DNA of 64,000 nt from Candidatus Hydrogenedens sp. (GTDB lineage Bacteria > Hydrogenedentota > Hydrogenedentia > Hydrogenedentales > Hydrogenedentaceae): positions 11,874 through 75,873 of the forward strand of contig DAOSBX010000015.1 in NCBI GenBank assembly GCA_035361075.1, in the 5' to 3' direction. Every line of letters begins with the position of its first letter. Position 1 is the stretch's first letter. This document shows positions 7,781-16,702 of this stretch, in pieces. The notes beneath the pieces were generated by a model. That model searched no databases. It was not told the DNA's origin and saw only the letters and a program-made list of their open reading frames with translations. The translations under genes and the position numbers were made by a program.

Positions 7781-9552
7781 TATTTTACTCCTTCCATAGT
7801 TCTTCCACTTGCTTCTATTCCTACTTTCATGGCTTTTTGTAAATCAAAGGTTAACAATTTCCCATCTTCTTCCTTAATTTTTTCTGCATACAGATCTGCA
7901 AAGTCGTAAATGGTTGTTAATATTGGATTTGCAGATGTTTGTCCCAATCCACAACGACTCATAGCCTTAACTGTTTGTGCTATTCTTCTCAAGTCAGCAA
8001 GGCTTTGAGCTGTGCCTTTACCGTCAAGAATTTGCCTTAACTTCTTTTCGAGTAGTGTGGTTCCTGCACGACATGGCACACACCAACCACAAGACTCCTC
8101 TACAAAAAACTCTATAAACTGATACATACACTCTAACAAATCCCTATTTTTGCCAAAAATCATAATGGAACCACCTGTAGGAAGGTCTTCAAATGAAATT
8201 CTCCGACCAAAATCTTTCGGAGCTACACACTTACCAGATGCACCACCTACTTGAACTGCTTGGGTATCTTTGGCTCCTACCAGTTCCAATAAGCTTTCTA
8301 TTGTTATTCCATATTCGACCTCATACACTCCTGGATGTTCACAATCACCCGAAACACTGAGCATTTTTGTTCCTGTAGAGTCTTTTGTACCAATCTTTGC
8401 AAACCAATCACCACCTTTTTCTAAAATACGTGCTGTACAACATAATGTTTCTACATTATTTACAGAGGTAGGTTCATTCTTATATCCCTTTTGGACAGGG
8501 AATGGAGGTCTATCTCTTGGAGCACCACGTTTTCCTTCGAGCGATTCTATCAGTGCCGATTCTTCTCCACATACATAAGCACCTGCCCCCAATTGAATAC
8601 GAATATCAAAATTAAAGTCCTCTCTACCACAAATATGTTCTCCAAGAAGCCCTAAATGTCTTCTTTTTGCTAATACCTTTTCTAAACTTTCTAACAAATA
8701 TGCATACTCCCCACGGAGATACATAATTCCTTCTTTCGCTCCTATGGCATATCCTGCAATGGTCATGCCTTCAAAAACGAGGTCTGGATATTCTGTATGA
8801 ATAACACGGTCTTTGAATGTCCCAGGTTCGCCTTCATCTGCATTGCAAATCAAATATCGGATAGGCGATTTCTGTTTCCGACAAAAATCCCATTTCATTG
8901 CTGTTGGGAACCCCGCACCACCTCGTCCACGAAGGCGTGATTTATTTATCTCTGCAATAACTTCCTCAGGCTTCATATTTAATGCTTTTCTTACCGCTAT
9001 TCCACTTTCCAATGGAGCACAAATTACGTCGCCTTCCTTTTTTAAGTTTAATTGAACTCTTGCCTGCGGTAATTCAGATACATCCTTCCCCGATTTAAGC
9101 TCTTTAATAATCTGTTTAGTATCAGATGGTTTTAAATTGGTTAACGGGACAAAGTTAATTAGTGCTCCAGGTGCCTGGTCACTCAATCCGATGCATGATG
9201 TGTGCAATAAAGTAAACAGCCCATCGGAAGTTGTCTCTCCAAACTTAATTCCTAATTCTTTTTCAAAGGCTTTTCCTACTTCATCGGCTCCTTTCATCCG
9301 TTCAACTACTGCATTACACAGTCGAATAACATACTTTCCTAAAGGTTTTTTTGGTAGAAAGGAATAAAAACTAACCATGTCCCGAACCTGAACAAGTGGT
9401 ATGTTCAGCGACATTGCCATGGCTTCGACCATTTCCTCAGAAATATAACCAAATTCTTTGACAACATCTTTGGCTATATTCATGAGGCATCCTCGGTCAC
9501 AGCCATATCTTGTGGCTATTTCTTTAATTTTTTCACGGTAATGATGGCTCAT
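7780..9552 (-). CDS. hoxF: NAD-reducing hydrogenase diaphorase subunit HoxF (NuoE-NuoF fusion)
   Basis: The 590-residue protein joins a NuoE-like thioredoxin-fold domain (about 1-160) to a NuoF-like domain. The latter has the FMN/NADH site (GRGGAGFPTAMKWDFC, NADEGEPGTFKDR) and a [4Fe-4S] site (ESCGWCVPCRAGT). It oxidises or reduces NAD(H) and exchanges electrons with HoxU. In the NuoE part only C79 and C120 of the four usual cluster cysteines remain; the other two positions are E84 and S124, so the N-terminal [2Fe-2S] cluster is probably absent or altered. An AGGAG site precedes the ATG. It is the first gene of the operon, facing a 365-base divergent promoter region. Confidence 0.93.
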   Translation of the reverse strand: MSHHYREKIKEIATRYGCDRGCLMNIAKDVVKEFGYISEEMVEAMAMSLNIPLVQVRDMVSFYSFLPKKPLGKYVIRLCNAVVERMKGADEVGKAFEKELGIKFGETTSDGLFTLLHTSCIGLSDQAPGALINFVPLTNLKPSDTKQIIKELKSGKDVSELPQARVQLNLKKEGDVICAPLESGIAVRKALNMKPEEVIAEINKSRLRGRGGAGFPTAMKWDFCRKQKSPIRYLICNADEGEPGTFKDRVIHTEYPDLVFEGMTIAGYAIGAKEGIMYLRGEYAYLLESLEKVLAKRRHLGLLGEHICGREDFNFDIRIQLGAGAYVCGEESALIESLEGKRGAPRDRPPFPVQKGYKNEPTSVNNVETLCCTARILEKGGDWFAKIGTKDSTGTKMLSVSGDCEHPGVYEVEYGITIESLLELVGAKDTQAVQVGGASGKCVAPKDFGRRISFEDLPTGGSIMIFGKNRDLLECMYQFIEFFVEESCGWCVPCRAGTTLLEKKLRQILDGKGTAQSLADLRRIAQTVKAMSRCGLGQTSANPILTTIYDFADLYAEKIKEEDGKLLTFDLQKAMKVGIEASGRTMEGVK

Positions 9553-9917
9553 AACAATCTTACTCCTAAAAATTTGTTTTTTGTATTAACTTACCGTTAA
9601 GTATACAACTATATTACTCTATCATATTTATCATTATATTTCAAATTGGATTAGTTACTATTCTCTTATATTGATAATTATATTAAACCAACTCAGAACC
9701 CTTATAAATTAAGTCTATAAGGCAATAATAAGCAAAAAGAAGAAATTACAACTTTTTGTTTTGTTATTACGATAAATTAAAATGGTAATACTGTTACTTA
9801 TTTTTTAACACATAAGTTAATCCTAAACTTTTACTTTCATTTTTGCTTTATATTAGATATATGGGATAAAATATAAGCCTATTTTGTTAAATTAAAGCTA
9901 AATGCTGAGGACATTTT
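9553..9917. other. Divergent intergenic region between hoxF and ybaB
   Basis: This 365-base stretch is very A+T-rich and holds no convincing ORF or RNA gene. It must carry the promoters for the hydrogenase operon (leftward) and the YbaB-Fmt operon (rightward). On the minus strand I see several TATAAT-like hexamers (around 9630-9640) but no clear -35 partner. A rightward candidate promoter is listed separately. A hexamer pair resembling an FNR half-site (TTGAT near 9671) lacks a proper second half. Confidence 0.5.
9843..9872 (+). promoter_or_regulatory. Candidate sigma70-type promoter for ybaB operon
   Basis: TTGCTT (9843-9848) and TAAAAT (9867-9872) are 18 bases apart and lie about 45 bases upstream of the ybaB ATG, which has TGAGGA six bases before it. 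Both hexamers are imperfect and the region is AT-rich, so a chance match is possible. Confidence 0.3.
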
Positions 9918-10256
9918 ATGTTTGATTTTAAGGATTTTTCGCAGTTAGGAAGCTTATTAAAAGAAGCCATGCAAGTAAAGCAAAAAATTGATACACTTAA
10001 AGAAGAACTTGCAAAGGTTGAAGTCGAAGGAGAATCGGGTGGTGGTATGGTAAAAGTAAAAATGAATGGAAAATTTGAGGTATTAAACTTATCAATTTCA
10101 GAAGAGCTTTTTTCAGAAGCCTTTGCAGACAAATCCCTCATAGAAGCCATGGTCCTATCAGCAATTAACATAACATCAGAAAAAGTGCGTGTTCTTGCGA
10201 AAGAAAAGATGAAAGAAATCGCAGGTGGAATAGAAATCCCAGGATTGTTAGATTAG
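9918..10256 (+). CDS. YbaB/EbfC nucleoid-associated family protein
   Basis: The 112-residue protein fits the YbaB family in size and pattern: an N-terminal helical/coiled region (SLLKEAMQVKQKIDTLKEEL), then VEGESGGGMVKVKMNGKFEV, the usual GGG turn followed by a strand, and a C-terminal helix. Family members bind DNA as dimers, and in many bacteria the gene sits beside dnaX and recR. Here it instead leads fmt-rsmB, with a one-base overlap between its TAG stop and the fmt GTG start. A shadow ORF on the other strand was ignored. Confidence 0.85.
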   Translation: MFDFKDFSQLGSLLKEAMQVKQKIDTLKEELAKVEVEGESGGGMVKVKMNGKFEVLNLSISEELFSEAFADKSLIEAMVLSAINITSEKVRVLAKEKMKEIAGGIEIPGLLD

Positions 10257-11206
10257 TGAGAATATTATTTTTTGGAACACCTGAAATAGCAATACCTTGC
10301 TTAGAAAAAGTCTGCACAAACTTTAAGGTGGTTGGCGTTGTTTGTCCGCCAGACAGACCCAGTGGACGTCATCTTCGTTTAACTCCTCCCCCGATAAAAG
10401 TTTCTGCTGAAAAAATGGGGTTACCTGTTTTTCAACCCGAGAATGTAAATGACCCTATAGCATTAGATATATTTAGAGACTTAAAACCTGACCTTGGTGT
10501 TGTATTCGCTTTTGGAAGTTTTCTTAAAAAGGACCTGTTAAATCTTCCGACAGTTGGTTACATGATAAATTTACATCCAAGTTTATTACCACGATGGAGA
10601 GGACCTTCTCCTATTCAAACTGCAATTATAGAAGGAGACAAAGAAACTGGTGTAACTGTAATGAAAATCTCCATGAAGATGGATGCAGGAGATATTTTAC
10701 TTCAAAGAAAAGTCCCGATTGATGAAAATGAGAATGCTTTAGAACTCTCCGAAAAATTGTCCCATATTGGTGCTGATTTAATGGTTGAAGCGATCCATCT
10801 AATTAATTCTGGAAAGGCTATTTTTATCCCACAAGATGAATCAAAAGCAACATATTGTCATCTTATTGAGAAAAAAGATGGTATTATTCATTGGGCATGG
10901 GATGCACAAAGAATTCATAACCTTGTCCGAGGTTGTATTCCCTGGCCCATAGCATTTACGAAATTAAACGGTGAAATCATACGAATCCATAAGACAGAAA
11001 TAGTACATTATGATCACAATATATATAATAGTGAAAAACCAGGGACAATATTAGAAATAAAAAAGGATAAATGTTTAGTTAACACAGGCAAAGGAGTTAT
11101 TGGAATTTGTATGCTACAAGCGCCAAATAGAAAACCTCTACCATTTAATGAATATATAAAAGGAAATCACTTACAAGTAGGCGAACTATTTGAGGATATA
11201 GTATAA
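10256..11206 (+). CDS. fmt: Methionyl-tRNA formyltransferase
   Basis: The 316-residue protein has the formyltransferase core with N105 and H107 in INLHPSLLPRWRGPSPIQ and the catalytic Asp in KMDAGDIL (D143), followed by a C-terminal OB-like domain from about residue 205. It formylates initiator Met-tRNA using 10-formyl-THF. The start is the GTG at 10256, which shares a base with the preceding stop (TAGTG). This gives normal family length and the usual MRILFFGTPE beginning. The next gene, rsmB, follows directly after the stop, a common pairing in bacteria. Confidence 0.96.
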   Translation: MRILFFGTPEIAIPCLEKVCTNFKVVGVVCPPDRPSGRHLRLTPPPIKVSAEKMGLPVFQPENVNDPIALDIFRDLKPDLGVVFAFGSFLKKDLLNLPTVGYMINLHPSLLPRWRGPSPIQTAIIEGDKETGVTVMKISMKMDAGDILLQRKVPIDENENALELSEKLSHIGADLMVEAIHLINSGKAIFIPQDESKATYCHLIEKKDGIIHWAWDAQRIHNLVRGCIPWPIAFTKLNGEIIRIHKTEIVHYDHNIYNSEKPGTILEIKKDKCLVNTGKGVIGICMLQAPNRKPLPFNEYIKGNHLQVGELFEDIV

Positions 11207-12541
11207 ATGGAAAAGGCCGACATTGTACGAGCCGGAATAATCAATACATTGTTACGATGGGAAACCTCAAAATTACCCATTGATGAATGTATATCAAGAA
11301 CGCTTCAAAGGAAAGCTTATAGTTCAAGAGGTCGTCGATTTTTTGCGCATATTGTTTATGGGACCATTCGCAATCTTGATTTATTGGACTACATTATCTC
11401 TCAGTTCTTTAATAGTACTTTGGATACTTTACCACGACCTATTCTATATATTTTAAGGATTGCTGTTTTTCAATATTATTTTTGTTCTCAGGTAACTATT
11501 CCTGCCGCAGTTCATACATCGGTTGACCTTGCTCATATTTTTGGACATGCAGGATTAGCCAGAATGGTTAACGCTGTATTGAGAAAACTACCTGAAAAGT
11601 TTGAAGATATCGAATTACCTTCTAAGGAAACCGATTTCTTAGATTACCTATCCATTCGTTATTCAATCCCCATTTGGATTTTAGAGGAATTTATAAAAAG
11701 ATTTGGTGAAGAGAACGTTGAAGAATTTGCTATTTCTGTTTCTGAAATTCCCTTCATGTCAATAAGAACAAATACAATGCTTATTACACGTGAAGAGTTA
11801 GAAATACGATTAAAAAAAATTAGTATTGAGGCACAACACCTAACCCCAATTCCTGAAGAACTATCGCTCAATTCAACATATTTATTAACAAATTGTCCTC
11901 TAATGAGACAAGGGTTATATACAATTCAAGACCCTGCATCTATGTTAAGCGTTCATGCCCTCAACCCACAACCAGGGGATATTATCTTAGACATCTGTTC
12001 AGCCCCAGGTACCAAAACAACTCATATTGCCCAATTAACAAAAAATAGATCCAAGATTTTTTCAGTTGAAATTCATCCAGGAAGAATTCAAAGGATTTTT
12101 GAGAATATCTATAGATTAAAATGTGAAAACATATACCCTATATGTTCCAGCGGAACATTCTTACCGTTCCCAAATGAAACTTTCGACCGTATCCTCGTAG
12201 ATGCTCCTTGTTCAGGTTTGGGAACTTTAAGGAGAAATCCAGATATTAAATATACTATAAAAAAGGATGCGTTAAAACGACTACCTAATTTGCAGAAAGA
12301 GATTTTAGAAGAAGCCTCTCGAGTATGTAAAAAAGGTGGAATTATTGTATATTCTGTATGTACGTTTACTGAAGATGAGACTCTTGGAGTAGTGAATGAA
12401 TTTATAAAAGAAAAAAAATTAATACCTATAAATGCACCGGAGTGGCTTGATTCGTGGAAAATTCAGACAGGACAATATCAAACCCTACCACTAAAAAATC
12501 TTTGGGACGGATTCTTTTTGACAGTCTTTCAAAAGCCATAA
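11207..12541 (+). CDS. rsmB: 16S rRNA (cytosine-967-C5)-methyltransferase
   Basis: The 444-residue protein has an N-terminal NusB-like RNA-binding domain (about 1-140) and a C-terminal SAM-dependent methyltransferase domain. The SAM-binding block is DICSAPGTKTTHIAQL near residue 262. The two cysteines used by RNA m5C enzymes appear in VDAPCSGLG (about 335) and YSVCTFTEDE (about 383). It starts on the base after the fmt stop. Its last 88 bases overlap the 5' end of the PASTA gene in another frame, unless that gene starts later. Confidence 0.94.
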   Translation: MEKADIVRAGIINTLLRWETSKLPIDECISRTLQRKAYSSRGRRFFAHIVYGTIRNLDLLDYIISQFFNSTLDTLPRPILYILRIAVFQYYFCSQVTIPAAVHTSVDLAHIFGHAGLARMVNAVLRKLPEKFEDIELPSKETDFLDYLSIRYSIPIWILEEFIKRFGEENVEEFAISVSEIPFMSIRTNTMLITREELEIRLKKISIEAQHLTPIPEELSLNSTYLLTNCPLMRQGLYTIQDPASMLSVHALNPQPGDIILDICSAPGTKTTHIAQLTKNRSKIFSVEIHPGRIQRIFENIYRLKCENIYPICSSGTFLPFPNETFDRILVDAPCSGLGTLRRNPDIKYTIKKDALKRLPNLQKEILEEASRVCKKGGIIVYSVCTFTEDETLGVVNEFIKEKKLIPINAPEWLDSWKIQTGQYQTLPLKNLWDGFFLTVFQKP

Positions 12542-13587
12542 TTAACTTTGTCCTATTTTTCTTTAGTTTAATTTTATGGCTCATCCAGTGGTCTTTAGCT
12601 TTGATAATATTTACCGCTGTCATTGCAGGAACAGGTTATTATGTTTATACCCAAGCATTGAGTGGTGGAAAATATATCATTGTCCCTAAAATAACCGATA
12701 TCCCTGTAATGGAAGCTTCCAAAAAACTAACAGAATTGGGTCTTGAATTAGGACCGTACATACCCGTAGTTCATGATACTGTCCCAAAATATTACATTAT
12801 CAGCCAAAAACCTGAAGCTGGAAAGGTCGTTCGTATCGGTAGAAAAGTGTTTCCAGTCGTGAGTGCAGGTCCATCAACTGAAAAAATTCCCGATTTAAGA
12901 GGAAAATTATTAAATGAGGCTCAACAGATTATTGAATATAACAGTAAATTTAAATTAGGAAACATAGCAAGGATTCCAAGGGATGAAGTTCCTGAAACTG
13001 TTATTGCACAAGACCCACCTCCAGATACTGATGCAAGTCAAGGTACTATGATAAATCTTCTTATTAGTACTGGAAAACAATTAGAAACATATATTATGCC
13101 TAATATTGTAGGTAAACCTATACAGGAAGTTGAAGAACTATTAAAGCCTTATGACGTTAATCTTGTTCCAAATATCACAGATTCTCCAGAGGCACCTTCA
13201 GATATCGTTCTTGAACAGGACCCAGCACCAGACACACCAATTGTCCGTGGCCAAATGGTTATATACACAATAAAACTCTCTGGAACTACTTCGCTCCCAG
13301 ATGCTCGCTATCAAGCAGAAGTGACTTATACCATGAACGAGGACTGGGCTGTAAAAGAAGTTCGCGTTGAACTTATCGACCGACACGGGAACCGTGAACT
13401 TGTTTGGTATAAACCGAGACTCTACGACACATTATCTCAAATAAGATATGTTCGCGGAACCCCTATAAATATAAAGGTCTCATATATCAGCAAAGCAACT
13501 GTTGAAATTTTTGTTGACAATATAAATGTAGCTTCCTATGAATTAGAAGGAGGCAATCCACCTCGTTTGATATCACCCAAATACTAA
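12454..13587 (+). CDS. PASTA-domain membrane protein
   Basis: The protein (377 residues from a GTG start) has a basic cytoplasmic N-terminus, one long hydrophobic region (about 31-68) and three PASTA repeats (about 75-140, 142-208, 212-278). Each has the consensus feel of P-x-hydrophobic-x-G then VxxQxPxPG/DT. A roughly 100-residue C-terminal beta-like domain of unknown family follows. No kinase or transpeptidase domain is attached, unlike PknB or PBP2x. PASTA repeats bind peptidoglycan-like ligands in known proteins. The start overlaps rsmB by 88 bases; GGAG 11 bases upstream supports the GTG, but a TTG at 12502 is an alternative. It lies between rsmB and rpe. Confidence 0.85.
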   Translation: MENSDRTISNPTTKKSLGRILFDSLSKAIINFVLFFFSLILWLIQWSLALIIFTAVIAGTGYYVYTQALSGGKYIIVPKITDIPVMEASKKLTELGLELGPYIPVVHDTVPKYYIISQKPEAGKVVRIGRKVFPVVSAGPSTEKIPDLRGKLLNEAQQIIEYNSKFKLGNIARIPRDEVPETVIAQDPPPDTDASQGTMINLLISTGKQLETYIMPNIVGKPIQEVEELLKPYDVNLVPNITDSPEAPSDIVLEQDPAPDTPIVRGQMVIYTIKLSGTTSLPDARYQAEVTYTMNEDWAVKEVRVELIDRHGNRELVWYKPRLYDTLSQIRYVRGTPINIKVSYISKATVEIFVDNINVASYELEGGNPPRLISPKY

Positions 13588-13612
13588 ATAACCAAGATGG
13601 AGTATAGATAAA

Positions 13613-14275
13613 ATGAAAAAAGAAGAAAAAATTAGAATAGCACCTTCCATCCTTTCATGTGATTTTAGTAAATTAGGAGAAGAAATAACTCAGTTGATAA
13701 ATGCTGGGGCTGACTATATTCATTTTGATGTTATGGATGGACATTTTGTGCCTAACATTACCATAGGACCTCCAATTGTAGCATCATTACGTCGTTATTG
13801 TTCCGTTCCGATGGATGTACATCTTATGATTGATAATCCAGAAGAATACATAGAAACTTTTGCAGATGCAGGTGCTGACATTATTACTATTCATATTGAG
13901 GCGACAAATCATCCACATCGTTTGATTAACCAGATAAGAGACCTCGGGTGTAAAGCTGGTATAGTCCTCAATCCAGCAACACCCGAAAGTCGAATTGAAT
14001 TTTTAGTAGAAGATATAGACATGGTATTAGTTATGACTGTTAATCCTGGTTTTGGGGGACAAAAATTTATTCCAGATATGCTTAGAAAAATTAAATCTAT
14101 ACGGGCAATGATTGGAGATAAAGATCTGGAAGTTGATGGTGGAATAGACCAATATACGGCGGGAGAAGTTATAAAAGCAGGTGCTAATATTTTGGTGGCA
14201 GGCTCTTATGTTTTCTCAAATTCCTCTTATAAAACAGCAATAAAAAACTTAAAAGAAAGTGTAAATTTTATTTGA
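13613..14275 (+). CDS. rpe: Ribulose-phosphate 3-epimerase
   Basis: The 220-residue TIM-barrel protein has the family motifs IAPSILSCDF at the start, HFDVMDGHFVPN (metal ligands, residues about 38-49), PMDVHLMI, MTVNPGFGGQKF and EVDGGI. It interconverts ribulose-5-phosphate and xylulose-5-phosphate in the pentose phosphate pathway. GGAG lies about ten bases before the ATG. The gene follows the PASTA gene by 25 bases, an order (rsmB, PASTA protein, rpe) reminiscent of the Firmicutes rsmB-pknB-rsgA-rpe string but lacking the kinase and GTPase. Confidence 0.96.
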   Translation: MKKEEKIRIAPSILSCDFSKLGEEITQLINAGADYIHFDVMDGHFVPNITIGPPIVASLRRYCSVPMDVHLMIDNPEEYIETFADAGADIITIHIEATNHPHRLINQIRDLGCKAGIVLNPATPESRIEFLVEDIDMVLVMTVNPGFGGQKFIPDMLRKIKSIRAMIGDKDLEVDGGIDQYTAGEVIKAGANILVAGSYVFSNSSYKTAIKNLKESVNFI

Positions 14276-14300
14276 CTTTTTAAATTTATTTGTGTATAGT
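14272..14300 (+). promoter_or_regulatory. Strong sigma70-type promoter for the 14348 lipoprotein gene
   Basis: TTGACT (14272-14277), a 17-base spacer with TGTG just before the -10, and TATAGT (14295-14300) give one of the best consensus matches in the window. The -35 hexamer overlaps the last codons and stop of rpe. The transcript would begin about 40 bases before the lipoprotein ATG. Confidence 0.65.
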
Positions 14301-14347
14301 AATATTATGGAGTTTATAAAATTTAACCTTAATAAGAGGTGATAGAT

Positions 14348-15508
14348 ATGAGAAAGTTAGTGTTGCTAATTTCAGTAACCGTTGTATTAAGCCTTTTTAT
14401 GGGCTGTCCCAACAATGGCGTGGTTAGCGATGGTGTGGTCATTTTGGACAAACTACCTGGTGTAACTGTAACTTCTGTGACACCAGATCAAATTTCACTA
14501 ACATCACAGGGTGCCGTCCCAATAACAACAGGGGATATTGTCGTTGGACAAAATGGTGATACGGGCTATCTAAGAAAAGTAACGGCGGTGGGACAAAAAG
14601 GTAATGAGGTTGTTGCAATTACAGAGCCAGCCTCACTGGAAGATGCAGTACAAGAAGGTATGTTAATGACAACCGTTAAGTTTGATATAAATGATTTTAA
14701 GAAAGCAGGCGTTTTACCAAATGACGCAAAAGCAACTATAGTAAACTTTAGTGGAAAAGAGATATATCGCGGTAATGGTATATTAATAACTGTTGATAAA
14801 GGTATTTTAGATTGCACACCACAAGTTGCATTGATTGCCGATTATAAAGCATTTCAACTAAACAAACTTGACTTAACAACAACAGGAACAATTACACTAA
14901 CCATCGACCTCAAAGTTGCCCTTGACAATCAAACACCAATTTCTCAAGAGTGGGATATAATCCCGCCTATTGTCCATCCTTTTGTAGCCAATATTGGTCC
15001 AATTCCCATATATGGTAGAGTTACTTTACGTTTCCCATTCGGATTGGTAGCCCAGATGACAGGAGATACAAGTGTAAAATCAGGCTTTGATATAAAAGAT
15101 ACATTTACATTAAAAGCAGTATATGAATCAGGTAACTGGAACAATTCTAAAGCGGATTTATTTAACTTTACATTCGATGGCCATCCATTAACCTGGAATA
15201 TAGATATTGGTGGAACTGCACAAGCATATATTAAAGCGATTGTCGAACTTACATTATATGAATCTGCTGAAGCAGAACTCTTTGGAAAACCCTATCTAAC
15301 CTCAAATATTCATGTATTCCCTTCACCTGCAAGTATCGAAATTATTGGTGGATTTGATGGAGGTGCATATCTTGGGTTAAGTGTATTGGGACATAATATC
15401 GTAGGTAAAAGTTTTTACTGGAATGGCCCAAGCAAATTATTGTATAGAGGTGTCCAAGATTATTCAGACCCATTACCATGGACAAGCGGTTCGATTGATT
15501 TGTGGTAA
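14348..15508 (+). CDS. Lipoprotein of unknown function
   Basis: Starting at ATG 14348 (AGAGGTG eight bases upstream; an upstream in-frame GTG at 14339 is less likely), the 386-residue product begins with a lipoprotein signal, MRKLVLLISVTVVLSLF, and a lipobox ending at C20 (FMGC). The rest looks beta-rich, with repeated Val/Thr/Ile strands and a Gly-rich C-terminal part (GGFDGGAYLGLSVLGHN). I recognise no family. A strong promoter precedes it and an intrinsic terminator follows, so it is a single-gene, probably well expressed unit. A surface or periplasmic lipid-anchored role is the only safe inference. Confidence 0.85.
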   Translation: MRKLVLLISVTVVLSLFMGCPNNGVVSDGVVILDKLPGVTVTSVTPDQISLTSQGAVPITTGDIVVGQNGDTGYLRKVTAVGQKGNEVVAITEPASLEDAVQEGMLMTTVKFDINDFKKAGVLPNDAKATIVNFSGKEIYRGNGILITVDKGILDCTPQVALIADYKAFQLNKLDLTTTGTITLTIDLKVALDNQTPISQEWDIIPPIVHPFVANIGPIPIYGRVTLRFPFGLVAQMTGDTSVKSGFDIKDTFTLKAVYESGNWNNSKADLFNFTFDGHPLTWNIDIGGTAQAYIKAIVELTLYESAEAELFGKPYLTSNIHVFPSPASIEIIGGFDGGAYLGLSVLGHNIVGKSFYWNGPSKLLYRGVQDYSDPLPWTSGSIDLW

Positions 15509-15530
15509 TATCAATTAATAGACATTAACC

Positions 15531-15567
15531 AATGTGACTTGAACAATATGTTCAGGTCACATTTTTT
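15531..15567 (+). terminator. Intrinsic terminator of the 14348 lipoprotein gene
   Basis: A 14-base arm (AATGTGACTTGAAC), a five-base AATAT loop and a 14-base returning arm with a single G-U type mismatch are followed by a T run (15562-15567). It lies 22 bases after the lipoprotein stop and before the next gene's ribosome site. Confidence 0.75.
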
Positions 15568-15601
15568 ATTCACTCGAAAAAAATAAGGTATTTATATAAA
15601 T

Positions 15602-16702
15602 ATGACACTAAGAAAAAATGTGGCAATATTTACTATATCCTTATTATTTTTAACCCCCTATCTATATGCTCAACATCATTCTGCAGATTACAAACCGCCT
15701 TTTTATGTTATTCAATTATCAGAACTACTTCGCGTAATTCAAATATACAATTACGGTTCATACCATTGTTCCCCTGGTTCTGAAGATGGATATGCCTTAG
15801 GTCCAGGCAATAACAGTTGCCAACCTCATAATTCGGATTATAATCCTCAAAACTGGCAAATATCCTTTGATGAAGTTTTAAGATTAGTACAACTTTATAA
15901 GAGCGATTCATACAAAATAGATAGTACAGGTGAGGATGGTTTCCAATTAGGCACAGCAACTGAACTAACTCCAGGGACAAAGTCTCAATTTTTAGGGATA
16001 ACGTTTGTTTGGATTCCATCAGGTTCATTTTATATGGGGACAACCAAATCCCCAAATGACTTAGTAAACCTTTATGGTGGAACCGCTTCACTTTACACTT
16101 CCGAATATCCTCAACATCTTGTAGTTATATCTCGCGGATTCTGGATGAGTGAAACAGAGATTACTCAACAACAATGGCAAAATATCATGGGTTATAACAA
16201 TTCCAATAATAAAGGAGATAATCTACCTGTAGAAAATCTAACATGGGAAGAATGCCAAAAATTTATTGATAAAATAAATACTATGGGTTCAGGTACATTC
16301 CGTTTACCTACCGAAGCAGAATGGGAATATGCATGTCGAGCAGGTTCCACTACCGAATTCTATTTTGGTGACGATGCGTCACAATTAGATAACTACGGTT
16401 GGCATTACAATAACAGTAATTACCAAACACACCCTGTAGGCCAAAAACTCCCAAACGCATGGGGATTGTACGATATGCATGGGAATGTATGGGAATGGTG
16501 TCAAGATTGGTATGATGCTAATTATTATCAATACTCTCCATCTATTGACCCAAATGGTCCTGCATCAGGCAAATATAAAGTATTACGTGGTGGTACTTGT
16601 TTGCGAACATCTGCTCGTTGTCGTTCTGCTTTTCGTTCATGGAATGCCCCAGACTTATCTATGCCAGACCAAGGATTTAGAATATGCAAAATGCCAGATT
16701 AA
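15602..16702 (+). CDS. Secreted SUMF1/FGE-fold protein with N-terminal tandem ELLRVIQ module
   Basis: A signal peptide (about 1-23, ending YLYAQ) leads to two copies of a roughly 45-residue module (26-118) with HSAD, ELLRVIQ and EDG landmarks. A SUMF1/formylglycine-enzyme-like domain follows (about 130-365), recognised by FVWIPSGSFYMG, RLPTEAEWEYACRAG and YDMHGNVWEWCQDWY. Near the end RGGTCLRTSARCRSAFR has Cys residues seven apart (C-x6-C), not the C-x4-C pair of true formylglycine-generating enzymes, so sulfatase activation is doubtful. Many bacteria use this fold for other surface roles. The stop overlaps the next gene's start by 19 bases, so the two secreted proteins are coupled. Confidence 0.85.
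   Translation: MTLRKNVAIFTISLLFLTPYLYAQHHSADYKPPFYVIQLSELLRVIQIYNYGSYHCSPGSEDGYALGPGNNSCQPHNSDYNPQNWQISFDEVLRLVQLYKSDSYKIDSTGEDGFQLGTATELTPGTKSQFLGITFVWIPSGSFYMGTTKSPNDLVNLYGGTASLYTSEYPQHLVVISRGFWMSETEITQQQWQNIMGYNNSNNKGDNLPVENLTWEECQKFIDKINTMGSGTFRLPTEAEWEYACRAGSTTEFYFGDDASQLDNYGWHYNNSNYQTHPVGQKLPNAWGLYDMHGNVWEWCQDWYDANYYQYSPSIDPNGPASGKYKVLRGGTCLRTSARCRSAFRSWNAPDLSMPDQGFRICKMPD
15674..15952 (+). repeat. Tandem HSAD-ELLRVIQ-EDG module in the FGE-fold protein
   Basis: Two consecutive units share the order HSAD or SDY, then a polar segment, SELLRVIQIYN or EVLRLVQLY, then SYH/SYK, then EDGYALG or EDGFQLG. The same two-unit arrangement ends the protein encoded next (19821-20097). The layout recalls dockerin-like or EF-hand-like binding modules, but canonical Ca-binding loops are not obvious. 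It may mediate attachment or interaction between secreted proteins. Confidence 0.75.

Noticed and set aside
9660..9690. FNR-type site in the hox/ybaB intergenic region
   Set aside because: TTGAT at 9671 is present but the other half (ATCAA at the right spacing) is not.
15602..16702. Call as a true formylglycine-generating enzyme
   Set aside because: The catalytic C-x4-C pair is absent; only C-x6-C is present in RGGTCLRTSARC, and no sulfatase gene lies nearby.
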